This document shows positions 36,101 through 43,748 of a stretch of 64,000 nucleotides of DNA, piece by piece. The position numbers were made by a program, and so were the translations under genes. The notes under the pieces are model-generated. The model had not been told where the DNA came from. It did no database searches and saw only the letters and a list, made by a program, of their open reading frames with translations. Every line of letters begins with the position of its first letter. The stretch's first letter is position 1. This stretch comes from Turneriella sp942492915 (lineage in GTDB: Bacteria > Spirochaetota > Leptospiria > Turneriellales > Turneriellaceae): NCBI GenBank assembly GCA_942492915.1, contig OW818662.1, forward strand, positions 2,914,001 to 2,978,000. The letters are read 5' to 3'.

Positions 36101-36625
36101 GTTGAGAATTTTGCCATAATAGTTCTGTAACAACCTCTCATCGCCGTGGCTTTGTGCTGTGCGCTGAAAAACCAATGCAAGGCAGAAACGCTTACCAATC
36201 GTGACCTCGATTGCGATGATTTCAGCGTTAAATTCTTTGCCGCCGGGGGGCTGTAGCGAACAAGTGTAGTTTATGACGCGGTGCGCGCTGACCCACCTTT
36301 CATACAGAGTTTCGTAGTCTACGCGATCAAAAAACAAATCGCTCAGGCGCATTCTGTTTTTTGATGCTTCGGAACGCGAAATGCTCAGCCAGCGCTCGGC
36401 CGTGTTGTTCATGTCGTAGATCTGCCCCGTTTCAGCATCGGAGACTAAAAATGCCGATGGGCTCGTTTTCAGCAAACGCTCCAGTCGCGCGTTTTGCGTC
36501 CTGAGCTTTTTAATCGCCGCAGGCAAAGCTGTTCGTCCGGCACTACTTTTATGGACTTTTATATCTTTTTTTGGGGCGCTCTGTTCATGGAGGTTACGCG
36601 ATGTTTTTTTGAGTTTGCGTCTCAT
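33125..36625 (-). CDS. Six-PAS hybrid histidine kinase
   Basis: The 1166-residue cytoplasmic protein has no TM segments. PAS domains are at about 48-160, 172-290, 295-415, 417-530, 535-655 and 655-775, each followed by an ITERK-type linker. A HisKA domain with AGGIAHDLNNV (phospho-His about 795), a HATPase domain with NLAVNARDAMPDG and GKGTGLGLS, and a C-terminal receiver with VITDMMMPVLDG complete it. The absence of TM and of a clear haem or FAD motif leaves the signal unknown. It forms a unit with the response regulator gene downstream. Confidence 0.93.
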   Translation of the reverse strand: MRRKLKKTSRNLHEQSAPKKDIKVHKSSAGRTALPAAIKKLRTQNARLERLLKTSPSAFLVSDAETGQIYDMNNTAERWLSISRSEASKNRMRLSDLFFDRVDYETLYERWVSAHRVINYTCSLQPPGGKEFNAEIIAIEVTIGKRFCLALVFQRTAQSHGDERLLQNYYGKILNLERALDASSLVSVTDAEGTIIYANEKFCEVSKYSRDELLGQNHRIINSGYHSADFMKNLWRTICNGETWSAEIKNRAKDGTIYWVNSTIVPFVDKHGKPYQYFAIRQDITERKQAASELERSREALLLAQQLARVGSWEWYPENDRPVWSPEMFAIYGLDASEPPVPFAEVSRLFTLESWATLSPTVERAFKTGEAYELECEIVRRDGSHGWIISRGSPITDEAGQILGLRGTIQDISERKRNEERNRLIINALPDLIFVLSRKGVFEDYHASEPKRLAYTPEFFIGKSFHEIFEPALAQKMHGAISALIDGSTIERIEYTLPVGEAQHYYEATFTTLDRDRIMIVVRDTTERKLSELKLFESERNLAIAQRIAGIGSWHWQIASNKLTWSAEVYRIFGVRREEFGGTLESFLGFVHADDRETIREAIGVAFSGTAHFELEHRIIRPDGSVQIVHELGEVNFDSADKPESIAGTVQNITQRALDDQKIREQATLLDKAQDAILVRDLEHRILYWNKGAERLYGHSQEEVLGKSIRSLLYTSMEAFDLATAEVMAKGEYTGELTQVTREGVALIVQVRWTLLLNDLGEPKSILAINTDITERKNLELQFLRAQRLESIGTLAGGIAHDLNNVLTPIMLATGILKTDELNAKQHDLLAMIESSVRHGTRMVRQVLTFARGAEGDPRPMQLLTLLIDLEPIIRDTFPRNIDLQITSAPDLWPVKADFTQLHQVFMNLAVNARDAMPDGGKLTMSAVNTQLDTQYASMQAGVKPGKYALVEIQDTGTGMPPEVLERIYEPFFTTKEHGKGTGLGLSTSLAIIKGHGGFIRVYSEPGLGTKFHIYLPALPNADTGIAVTDEANLPRGRGELILVVDDESTLLEVTQQTLHAFGYKTKAAQDGAEAIAVFSEFKEQIGLVITDMMMPVLDGAATIRVILKMAPAMPIIAVSGLDAPAKAASFQDHPNVRFLQKPYSASQLLQSIQQMIDSSRTNKTD

Positions 36626-36833
36626 ACCTCTTGCGGTATAGGATATTCTTCCGATAGGCTACTTGAGGACTCGATCTTGAGCTTATGCATTTAGTCTACT
36701 GCTTTTCGGGTAAAATTGAGATGAAAGAGTAATCGCTCGATTTTTATAGGGTCAGGCATTCGAAGGCATTAAACACAGTTTACAGGCCGCAATCGCCGAA
36801 TACGCTGGCCGTCATTTATACGCGGGGGCATAT

Positions 36834-37709
36834 ATGAAGCGAATCAAAAAAATATTTTTCTGGGGTCCGGCTGGTATCTGTGCCATCATTTTCGGCGCAC
36901 TGACAATCATCTATTTCCGCAGCAGCGCGCGCATGAACGCGCGCTTCGACGTCGCTGCCGCCCCGATACCCCGGTTAACTTCGGCGGCAGATATCGCCGA
37001 AGGCAAACGCCTCTTTACTGCCCGCGGCTGCACCGATTGCCACGGCAATGACGCCGGCGGTAAGACATTCATCAATGACCCGGCTATCGGGCATATGACT
37101 GGTTCGAATCTCACAACCGGCAAAGGCGGTGTCGCGGGGGGGCGCAGCGATGCGGAGCTTGCACGTGCTATCAGGCACGGTGTTGGCAAAGACGGCCGGG
37201 CGCTCATTTTCATGCCTTCAACCGATTTTGCGGGCATGACCGATGAAGATACCGGCCGGCTGATTGCCTACCTGCGCACCGTGCCGCCGGTCGATCGTGA
37301 GCCACCGAAACTAGTGGCTGGCCCGTTAGGGAGATTCCTTTTTCTAATCGGAGAAATACCGCTACTCGTTTCGGCTGAGAAAATTGATCACCGGGCAAAA
37401 CCCGTCACGAAGCTGAATCCGACGGTGAGCGTCGACTATGGCAAATACATCGCCGCAACCTGCACGGGCTGCCACCGCGACAATCTGCAGGGCGGCCCGA
37501 TTCAGGGTGCACCACCCGAATGGCCAACCGCGCAGAACATCACCGGCAAGGCGCTCGCGAAATGGAACGAAGCACAATTCATCACTTCGCTGCGCACCGG
37601 CAAACGGCCAGACGGCAGCCTTATCAGGTTTCCGATGCCGTGGCAGAGCCTGGGAAAATTAACCGATACAGAGATGAAGGCGCTGTGGAAGTATCTGACG
37701 ACGCTTTGA
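36834..37709 (+). CDS. Dihaem c-type cytochrome
   Basis: The 291-residue protein is membrane anchored by an N-terminal segment (about 10-28) and has two CxxCH haem sites, CTDCH at 66-70 and CTGCH at 210-214, each within a cytochrome c domain. Met residues that could be sixth ligands follow in both halves. It resembles alcohol-dehydrogenase or fdhB-type dihaem cytochromes and would carry electrons in the periplasm. It is convergent with the SDR gene, with stops one base apart. Confidence 0.9.
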   Translation: MKRIKKIFFWGPAGICAIIFGALTIIYFRSSARMNARFDVAAAPIPRLTSAADIAEGKRLFTARGCTDCHGNDAGGKTFINDPAIGHMTGSNLTTGKGGVAGGRSDAELARAIRHGVGKDGRALIFMPSTDFAGMTDEDTGRLIAYLRTVPPVDREPPKLVAGPLGRFLFLIGEIPLLVSAEKIDHRAKPVTKLNPTVSVDYGKYIAATCTGCHRDNLQGGPIQGAPPEWPTAQNITGKALAKWNEAQFITSLRTGKRPDGSLIRFPMPWQSLGKLTDTEMKALWKYLTTL

Positions 37710-38435
37710 TCACATCGCCGTGAGCCCACCATCAACGACAATAATCTGCCCGGTGATATACGCCGCGCCGTCTGACGCGAGCATAATTGCCGGCGCGGCG
37801 ATGTCTTCAGGCGTGCCGAGACGCTTCAGCGGAATATATTCGAGCATCTTCGCCATCACCGATTCGCGCTTCTTCAACATATCAGTCATGTCGGTGTCGA
37901 TGAAGCCGGGGCAGATCGCGTTGACGCGAAAACCCGAGTTGGCCCATTCAATCGCGAGCGCTTTGGTCATCGAAATCACCGCGCCCTTGGTACCCGAATA
38001 AACCGAAGCGAGCGAAGTGCCGACGATACCGAGCACGCTCGAGATGTTGATGATGTTACCCCCACCACTCTTGCGCTGCATCTTATAATAACTCTGGCAG
38101 CAGGTGAAAACGGCTTTGAAATTCGTATCGATAATCTTCGCAATTTCTTCGTCGCCGAGCGCCGATGCGGGAGTGTTCGAGGCCACGCCTGCGTTGTTGA
38201 TGAGACAGTCGAGCCGGCCGTGTTTGTTTTTGATATCCTGCATGATCTCGGCCATGCGCGGCTGGTCAGCCACATCCGCTTCTTTGAGGATTACCTTCTT
38301 TTCTGAAGCCCATTCGCTGTTTGCGAGGTTTCTACCCGTACCGTAAACGATCCAGCCCGCTTCGGCGAATGCGATTGCAACGCCTTTACCGATACCACGC
38401 GTTGCGCCGGTGATGAGTACTGTTTTTTGTGCCAT
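37710..38435 (-). CDS. SDR-family oxidoreductase
   Basis: The 241-residue classical SDR has the cofactor motif TGATRGIG (9-16), NNAG near 86-89 and the catalytic Ser in ISSVLGIVG with Tyr and Lys in SVYSGTKGAVI, ending with a GGL tail. It is closest in pattern to FabG-like 3-oxoacyl reductases or generic SDRs. NAD(P) specificity is not clear, and the Arg in TGATRG suggests NADP. Confidence 0.9.
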   Translation of the reverse strand: MAQKTVLITGATRGIGKGVAIAFAEAGWIVYGTGRNLANSEWASEKKVILKEADVADQPRMAEIMQDIKNKHGRLDCLINNAGVASNTPASALGDEEIAKIIDTNFKAVFTCCQSYYKMQRKSGGGNIINISSVLGIVGTSLASVYSGTKGAVISMTKALAIEWANSGFRVNAICPGFIDTDMTDMLKKRESVMAKMLEYIPLKRLGTPEDIAAPAIMLASDGAAYITGQIIVVDGGLTAM

Positions 38436-38482
38436 GGTTCAGACCTATCTGTGCGCGCACGGGGTAAACGCGCTTTTCGGGT

Positions 38483-38518
38483 ATCGCTTGCCCATGAATA
38501 AATTCATGGGCAAGCGAT
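38483..38518. repeat. 17-bp inverted repeat at the phosphatase stop
   Basis: The arms ATCGCTTGCCCATGAAT (38483-38499) and ATTCATGGGCAAGCGAT (38502-38518) are perfect with a 2-base loop. The last base of the right arm is part of the phosphatase stop codon. The core TGCCCATGAAT equals that of the ctaB hairpin at 25552. Confidence 0.65.
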
Positions 38519-39243
38519 CAAACCAACGTGCGTTCACTGAGCGTCAGGTGTGGCACCATGTTAAACCCGGCGACCTGCCACTGGCTATTCTCATAGAGCA
38601 GATGGTGAATCGAGGTATTCGCAATGCGGCGCATGAGGCCGAGCGTGTGCGAAAGATCAAGCCCAAGCGCATGGCCCATCAAGAGCGAAATCGGCCCCCC
38701 CGAAGTGACGGCGAGATAGCTCTGTTTTTCCATAGCTAGGGTGGCATAGCTATGGATTTCCATAGCTGCGAGAACCCGCTTCTGAAACGCGGGAAAACTC
38801 TCTGCCTCGGTAAACCTATCACCCGCGGCAACCCATGCCTTCAGAATATGGCCCGTGAGCTGCTTGAAGATATCGCCTTTATTGGGCGCATTTTCGTGCC
38901 GCGCATGGTTCCACTGCTTGAAAAGCTCAGTAAACTCAGGGTGACCATGCCGCATTGTTGCCGCTACTACGCCCCAAACCCTCAGATCAAACTCGGCGAA
39001 GCTGTTGTGGATTTCCATAGCAGGCAAATTTGCGCCGCCCTTGGCAAGCTCGGCGCTGATCGCTTCGAGGGTCTGTTTCTGGCGGTTTAAGCCGCCGTGA
39101 AAAAAACGATCAAACTGGTAGCCGTTTGCTGCGAGCCACACCCCGACACGACGCGCCTGCTCTTGGCCCGTTTCGGTCAGCTGGTCATAATTATCACCGG
39201 CGCTGTCTGCCTGGCCATGGCGAATGAGAATTAGATCAACCAT
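38518..39243 (-). CDS. Histidine phosphatase family protein with repeated AMEIHS segment
   Basis: The 241-residue protein starts MVDLILIRHGQADS with the RHG catalytic motif (8-10) and later has SGGPISLLMGHALG, so it is a phosphoglycerate-mutase-like phosphatase. Three copies of an AMExxx peptide occur: AMEIHN (75-80), AMEIHS (160-165) and AMEKQS (170-175). They come from palindromic DNA copies at 38749 and 39005 and a half copy at 38728. The region normally holding a loop before the VTSGG strand has been replaced by these repeats. The substrate is unknown. Confidence 0.85.
   Translation of the reverse strand: MVDLILIRHGQADSAGDNYDQLTETGQEQARRVGVWLAANGYQFDRFFHGGLNRQKQTLEAISAELAKGGANLPAMEIHNSFAEFDLRVWGVVAATMRHGHPEFTELFKQWNHARHENAPNKGDIFKQLTGHILKAWVAAGDRFTEAESFPAFQKRVLAAMEIHSYATLAMEKQSYLAVTSGGPISLLMGHALGLDLSHTLGLMRRIANTSIHHLLYENSQWQVAGFNMVPHLTLSERTLV
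38728..38766. repeat. In-gene palindromic repeat cluster (phosphatase)
   Basis: GCTATGGATTTCCATAGC (38749-38766) is the same palindrome as in galM. A second half copy TTCCATAGCTAG (38728-38739) lies before it. On the coding strand they encode AMEIHSYATLAMEKQS, a near direct repeat of 24 bases. Confidence 0.6.
39005..39023. repeat. In-gene palindromic repeat, degenerate copy (phosphatase)
   Basis: TTGTGGATTTCCATAGCAG keeps the right arm and flank GCAG of the family, and the left arm has one changed base. It encodes AMEIHN in the phosphatase. Confidence 0.5.
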
Positions 39244-39287
39244 AGTATTAACGGTCCGCCATGGCGCGCACTCCCCCTTCGACTTCG

Positions 39288-39315
39288 CTCCGAAGCGGAG
39301 ACCCGAAGACGGGTC
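39288..39315. repeat. Dispersed repeat, copy C (double hairpin)
   Basis: CTCCGaagCGGAG (39288-39300) and GACCCGaagaCGGGTC (39300-39315) form two adjacent perfect hairpins sharing one base. Copies A, B and the partial at 11794 carry decayed versions. Confidence 0.6.
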
Positions 39316-39349
39316 GCAGGGCAGGCGTGGCTCAGGCAGACCACGGGCG

Positions 39350-39880
39350 TCATTTAGCCCCAAGGGCTGCCAGCATTTTTTCTGGGGCATCGGCGTAGAG
39401 CCGCAGGTGCTCGATATTCGTCGCGCTGCTGGTCGCCTCGGGAATAAATTTGATAAACGGCTTTTTACCGTCGAGCTCCGTGGTGATCTTCGTGCGCAGC
39501 GCGAGGTAGATCACGTAACCCTTCGCGTATAGCCCCCCTGTCAGCTTCTCAACTTCGGCCGAATCGCCGGCTGCCGAGTCGAGCTTAATCACGTGCGTGA
39601 TCATATAGCGTTCGCCCAGAAAAACTTTCTGACCAATGACAACGCGTTCGTTCGTGACGATCGCCTCGGCGCGGCGCATGCGTGCGAACGACATCACCAT
39701 GGCGCGACCGAGATTTGTCACCATATGAAAATCGGCCCCTGCCTCGCGGTGCCTGATCTCTTCGCCCGGTTCGGGTTTGAATTCATCGAGGTAATGCGCC
39801 TTCACGCCCTTGATCTTGTTGATGAGCATTGCACCGAGAATAAAACCGGCAATTATGCCGAAGAAGATCATTAGATTCAT
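39350..39880 (-). CDS. Membrane-anchored protein, unknown
   Basis: The 176-residue protein has one N-terminal TM segment (MIFFGIIAGFILGAMLI) and a cytoplasmic or periplasmic beta-rich domain with NERVVIGQKVFLGERYMITHVIKL and a YVIYLALRTKI segment. This pattern is faintly like PH-type membrane domains, but I do not assign a family. It lies downstream of the DUF6285/APH pair, 28 bases from DUF6285, and probably shares their operon. Confidence 0.7.
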   Translation of the reverse strand: MNLMIFFGIIAGFILGAMLINKIKGVKAHYLDEFKPEPGEEIRHREAGADFHMVTNLGRAMVMSFARMRRAEAIVTNERVVIGQKVFLGERYMITHVIKLDSAAGDSAEVEKLTGGLYAKGYVIYLALRTKITTELDGKKPFIKFIPEATSSATNIEHLRLYADAPEKMLAALGAK

Positions 39881-39908
39881 AGGTAGTTACCTCTTGTGTT
39901 TTGAAAAT

Positions 39909-40301
39909 CTAATCAGTACCATATCGCGGGTTCGAAATCTGCAAATTATGTTTCAAGATTTCTTTGACGGTTGCCCACTCTGCGCTGCCCGCAGTCACTT
40001 TGTCCGCCCGAATTTTATTCGCGACTTGGCGCGAGAGTTCTTGCGCCTTTTGCCACAGCGCGCGGTCGGCAAATTCGTGAGGATCAATATTCTGGCCCAG
40101 CATGTTTGCGAGGGCTGCGGTATCTTGCTCAAGCAACGTGCGGCCACCTTTGAGCTCGCGCGAAACAACGCCGAGCATGTTCCACGAAACGAGAGTCTTG
40201 TAGGCGATAGCGTCCTTGTCTTTTACAGCGGGTAGAACCTCTTTAATCAAGAAATCCTGAATGGCATCGAGCAGGTCTGTATGTTCGGGTCTGTATTGCA
40301 T
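39909..40301 (-). CDS. DUF6285 family protein
   Basis: The 130-residue protein matches DUF6285, an acyl-CoA-pathway-associated family that is usually encoded next to an ACAD10-type phosphotransferase. The sequence begins MQYRPEHTDLLDAIQDFLIKEVLPAV and is all helical. It lies 15 bases after the phosphotransferase gene, which supports the assignment. The biochemical role is not established. Confidence 0.8.
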   Translation of the reverse strand: MQYRPEHTDLLDAIQDFLIKEVLPAVKDKDAIAYKTLVSWNMLGVVSRELKGGRTLLEQDTAALANMLGQNIDPHEFADRALWQKAQELSRQVANKIRADKVTAGSAEWATVKEILKHNLQISNPRYGTD

Positions 40302-40316
40302 ATGGTTTCCTTGCGA

Positions 40317-41342
40317 CTAATGCGGAGCGCTGCCTTCAATTAGACGCATTGCCTCCAGTTCCATTTCAGCGACGCGGCGTCCGATGGAGGCGAATTCGAT
40401 GCCTTTGTCTTTGCCTGACAGATGCCGTTCGCCCTGCTGTGCGGCGCCGATTGCCCAGCGAAGGTTGCCCATGACTTCCCAATAGCGAACTTTTTCTCTG
40501 TGGATTTTCGTGTGCGCCGCCGCCTCGTAGTGCGGATAAAAATCTTCTGCTGCTGAAAATCCGCCGACTTCATTTTTCACTTTGCCAAAGCGCCAATCGC
40601 GCATGCGAATGTAACCGATGTCTTCGTGGCGGTCGCTCCAGTGCGCGAATTCCCAGTCGAGTATTCCCGTCAGGTTGCCACCACCCGCGACATCGACCAT
40701 GAAGTTGCCGCTGCGAAAGTCACTGTGCGCCAGCACAATCATATCGGTCACCGGCGCATTGGCTTCGGCCCAGTTGAGGCAGAGTTCGATGCCCGGGTAA
40801 CCACCCGGCAGCTCGTCGAGCAGGCGGCGGCAATCGGCGACCGCAGTGAGCGCCACATCGGTGGTGCCAGGCCGCAACTTGCGATCAAGAAACGGCAGAA
40901 CCTGCGAACCATATTCGACGCTGTGAATTTTCGCCAAATTGGTTGCTATATCCGCCGCTAATTTTGAAAAATCGATTTTTTTGCTCTTGAGAATTTCGCG
41001 CGGGTTTGCGGTGCCTTCGATCTTCTGCATCAGATAGAACGGGTGGCCGACGATCGAGGTATCTTCGCTCAGCCACTTCACGGGGGGCGTCAGCACACCC
41101 GCGGCAACGGCGCGTTCTATCACCTGGTATTCTTGCGCGCGCGAAAGGCTGCCGAGCAGCGCGCCACCTTTGTCGGTGCGTAATACACATGTCTCCCGTT
41201 CCGATGGCGAACCACCATGAGACATCGCAACGAGGTAGTTATCCTGACAGGCGCCACCCGAGAGCTGGCGAAATTCGTTGATCTCGACCGGCGCGCGGGC
41301 CCGCTCGCTCAGATATGCCTTCAACTTGTCGCTCGCCACCAT
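40317..41342 (-). CDS. APH-family phosphotransferase (ACAD10/11-like kinase)
   Basis: The 341-residue protein has the aminoglycoside phosphotransferase fold with the catalytic loop LAHSDFRSGNFMVD (Brenner-type HxDxxxxN) and the metal-binding GILDWEFAHWSDRHEDIGY. Together with DUF6285 it resembles the kinase partner of ACAD10/11-type systems that phosphorylate hydroxyacyl-CoA for beta-oxidation. That substrate is inferred from the pairing. It is first in the minus-strand operon. Confidence 0.85.
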   Translation of the reverse strand: MVASDKLKAYLSERARAPVEINEFRQLSGGACQDNYLVAMSHGGSPSERETCVLRTDKGGALLGSLSRAQEYQVIERAVAAGVLTPPVKWLSEDTSIVGHPFYLMQKIEGTANPREILKSKKIDFSKLAADIATNLAKIHSVEYGSQVLPFLDRKLRPGTTDVALTAVADCRRLLDELPGGYPGIELCLNWAEANAPVTDMIVLAHSDFRSGNFMVDVAGGGNLTGILDWEFAHWSDRHEDIGYIRMRDWRFGKVKNEVGGFSAAEDFYPHYEAAAHTKIHREKVRYWEVMGNLRWAIGAAQQGERHLSGKDKGIEFASIGRRVAEMELEAMRLIEGSAPH

Positions 41343-41442
41343 GCGGACAATTTGCCGGGGAACGTCAGTTTGTCGCGTGGTTCGTGGCGATTACGAATGG
41401 GGCCACTACTGGCGGCCAACAGGTTCTTCGGTGTACTCTGTG

Positions 41443-42666
41443 CTAAGTGTTAGCCTCAAACAGAAACGTCTTCATAAGTCCCTTGCCTTTTATCTCGAGT
41501 TCGCCGCGCTCAGTGAAATTATGCCTGTTCTTAAGCCGCTCGTAAACTGCTTCCGTCACATGAATCTGACCCGTGACACCGTGCGATTCCATGCGACTGG
41601 CGGTATTCACCGTATCGCCCCACAGATCATACGCGAACTTGACTGTCCCGATGACTCCTGCTATGACAGGGCCAGAATGAATGCCGATGCGCAGCTCAAG
41701 GCCGTCAAATTTCTTGCTGAATTTTTCTCGCATCAGCCGCTGCATCTCGACGGCCAGGTCAAAGATCGCCTCGCAGTGGTCACTGCGCCGTTCGGGCAAG
41801 CCGGCGGCCACCATGTAGGCATCGCCAATGGTTTTGATTTTTTCGAGACCGAGCCGACCAGCCAGGGAGTCAAAGTCACGAAAAACTTCGTCGAGCATCT
41901 GCACCACCTGGTCGGGCGGCAGCTTTGATGACAGCACGGTAAAACCAGCAATGTCAGCAAAGAGCACGCTCGACTCTTCGTAGCGCTCGGCGATAACGCC
42001 TTCATTTAGTTTGAGCTGTGCTGCGATGGCCGCGGGCAGAACATTGAGCAAAAGTTTCTCTGATTTGCTGCGCTCGGTTTCAATTTCATCGTCAGATTTG
42101 CGAATCTCTTGCGAAATATAGAAAGTCAGACCCAACGCAAAGGTCACCATGCCAAAATCGATAGTGTGTCGCAGTAACTTAATGTAGAGCGGGGAAAACT
42201 TGATGACGGGTTCCATGAAGGAGCCCATAAATTCGAGAATCACAAAGGATACGAATGAGAGCAAGACTAGAAAATTGCGCAGCCGGGGCATCTCGTATCC
42301 ACCGGAAAAGTACGCCGTCATGATCACGGTCAGCATAAAGAGGGGAATATTGCTTGCCGCACCGCCAAGAATCGTATAGACCACTATGCCTGCAATGGGT
42401 GTCAGCACAAAAGCCAAATAAGACAAAGTATAGAGCCTCTTGCTGTTCAGCGGAATCGTGGAAAACTGTATGAACATCTGCCCGATTAGCAGATAAAAAA
42501 TCAGCTGTGCCTCATGCCAAAAGTAAATCTGCAGCGGCATATTGCCGATGAGCAAACCACCGACGACAAACGCAAGCCTGTTGCGCAGCCGGATACCTTT
42601 GGCCTCACGCCAGGGGGTCTTCGGCGTCACACCCGCATTCGAGATTTTTTCGAACAAGTGCTGCAT
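41443..42666 (-). CDS. Membrane-bound class III adenylate cyclase
   Basis: The 407-residue protein has an N-terminal domain of about six TM segments (30-185), a short linker and a C-terminal cyclase domain (about 225-400). Catalytic residues are D238 (FADIAGF), K278 and D282 (KTIGDAYM) and the Asn/Arg pair in WGDTVNTASRME, so it should be active, and Lys favours ATP. The membrane domain resembles MASE-type or 6TM sensors. It is a second cyclase in the window beside the one at 13112. Confidence 0.93.
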   Translation of the reverse strand: MQHLFEKISNAGVTPKTPWREAKGIRLRNRLAFVVGGLLIGNMPLQIYFWHEAQLIFYLLIGQMFIQFSTIPLNSKRLYTLSYLAFVLTPIAGIVVYTILGGAASNIPLFMLTVIMTAYFSGGYEMPRLRNFLVLLSFVSFVILEFMGSFMEPVIKFSPLYIKLLRHTIDFGMVTFALGLTFYISQEIRKSDDEIETERSKSEKLLLNVLPAAIAAQLKLNEGVIAERYEESSVLFADIAGFTVLSSKLPPDQVVQMLDEVFRDFDSLAGRLGLEKIKTIGDAYMVAAGLPERRSDHCEAIFDLAVEMQRLMREKFSKKFDGLELRIGIHSGPVIAGVIGTVKFAYDLWGDTVNTASRMESHGVTGQIHVTEAVYERLKNRHNFTERGELEIKGKGLMKTFLFEANT

Positions 42667-42729
42667 AGTCGGGTAGGCTACCGCTCAGCGCGCCGATGTA
42701 AAGTCGTTAAGCTTTACGGCAACCACGCC

Positions 42730-43199
42730 TCAAAGCCAACACCCAAACTGCACGACTATCGCTGTGGCGTTCCCCTGCAGATTCTGCGCGAGATCGATGT
42801 TTAACGTTGAGCCGCCGAGATTGATGCCAAGACCAAGGGTTAGCTGGTTTGAGATCAGCACCGGGCGAAAACTCGCTGAGTTGCGTACTTCGATCGTGGC
42901 TGTGTCGTTAACCTTGAACTCATTAGCGCCCGATGCAGCAGATGCAGTCACGAGCATTGTTCCGTTCGCTCGGTTCGTGAGCGATGAATTTCCGAGGTGC
43001 AGCGAAGCGAGCACGCGCAACCTTGCGGTGAAACCGAAAGAAACGGCTTCACGAAAATGAGTCCGCTGGTGAATGAATAGACGTTCCAGTTTAGGCGAAA
43101 GTTGTCGGTGTACGTAAAATCTGCCTTCGCAGTGCCCTGCGAGCCATCGCCTGCCGGGTCGAAGCTCACGTCTTTCGCTGTGCCGCTGAACTCTGCCAC
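42730..43199 (-). pseudogene. Frameshifted outer membrane protein fragment
   Basis: Reading from 43199 the frame encodes VAEFSGTAKDVSFDPAGDGSQGTA, then NFRLNWNVYSFTSGLIF near 43062, and goes off. From there another frame continues as EAVSFGFTARLRVLASLHLGNSSLTNRA to the TGA at 42730. One base lost near 43050-43056 would restore a single frame of about 155 codons. A TAG lies four codons upstream of the GTG, and no signal peptide is present, so the N-terminus is also missing. This looks like a decayed barrel-type gene. Confidence 0.6.
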
Positions 43200-43327
43200 G
43201 GCAGAAGCAGTCTAGGCCTACGGCGACGGTTTTTGCCAGCTATGGCGCGAACGCACTATAATTGACCTGAATTGCAGCAGTCTGGGCGGTGACCCGGTTG
43301 CCGATTTTCCCATTGCAGACTAGCCCA

Positions 43328-43735
43328 TTACGTTTCTTCAACCCACTCAGCGAGCCGAATATCGGCAACACGCGCACTCTGGCACTCAGGGCAGGTTGCC
43401 TGCGCGTGAAAAGCTTCCTGGCAGTCGAAACACACATAGACCACCGGCACACGGCGGTTTTTCACGAATAAGAAATACATGTAGATCACCGTCGCGCCAA
43501 AAATGGCGATGAGCGCCGGGAGCGAGGCATTCAGCAGGCTATACGGTTGATCGGTTTTTATTTCCACGCTGCGGGGGCCGAAATGCTGGTCGAGGTATGC
43601 GATGGCAAACAGCCCGCCGATAAAGAGCAGCGTCGCGATGATCGCGGCAACTGATTTGGGCAGCTCTCGCCTCTTCGCAGTCGTAATTTCTTTTGTGCGC
43701 TGTTGAATTACTTCTTTCGGTAGAGACTGCCACAT
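43328..43735 (-). CDS. Membrane protein with C-terminal zinc ribbon
   Basis: From MWQSLPKEVIQQR the protein is 135 residues, with two TM segments (about 30-50 and 70-90) and a C-terminal CFDC...CPEC zinc ribbon (about 108-125). The start has a GAGG 10 bases upstream. It lies 13 bases after the MDR gene and is probably co-transcribed. The function is unknown. Confidence 0.75.
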   Translation of the reverse strand: MWQSLPKEVIQQRTKEITTAKRRELPKSVAAIIATLLFIGGLFAIAYLDQHFGPRSVEIKTDQPYSLLNASLPALIAIFGATVIYMYFLFVKNRRVPVVYVCFDCQEAFHAQATCPECQSARVADIRLAEWVEET

Positions 43736-43748
43736 CGCAAGAAACCTC

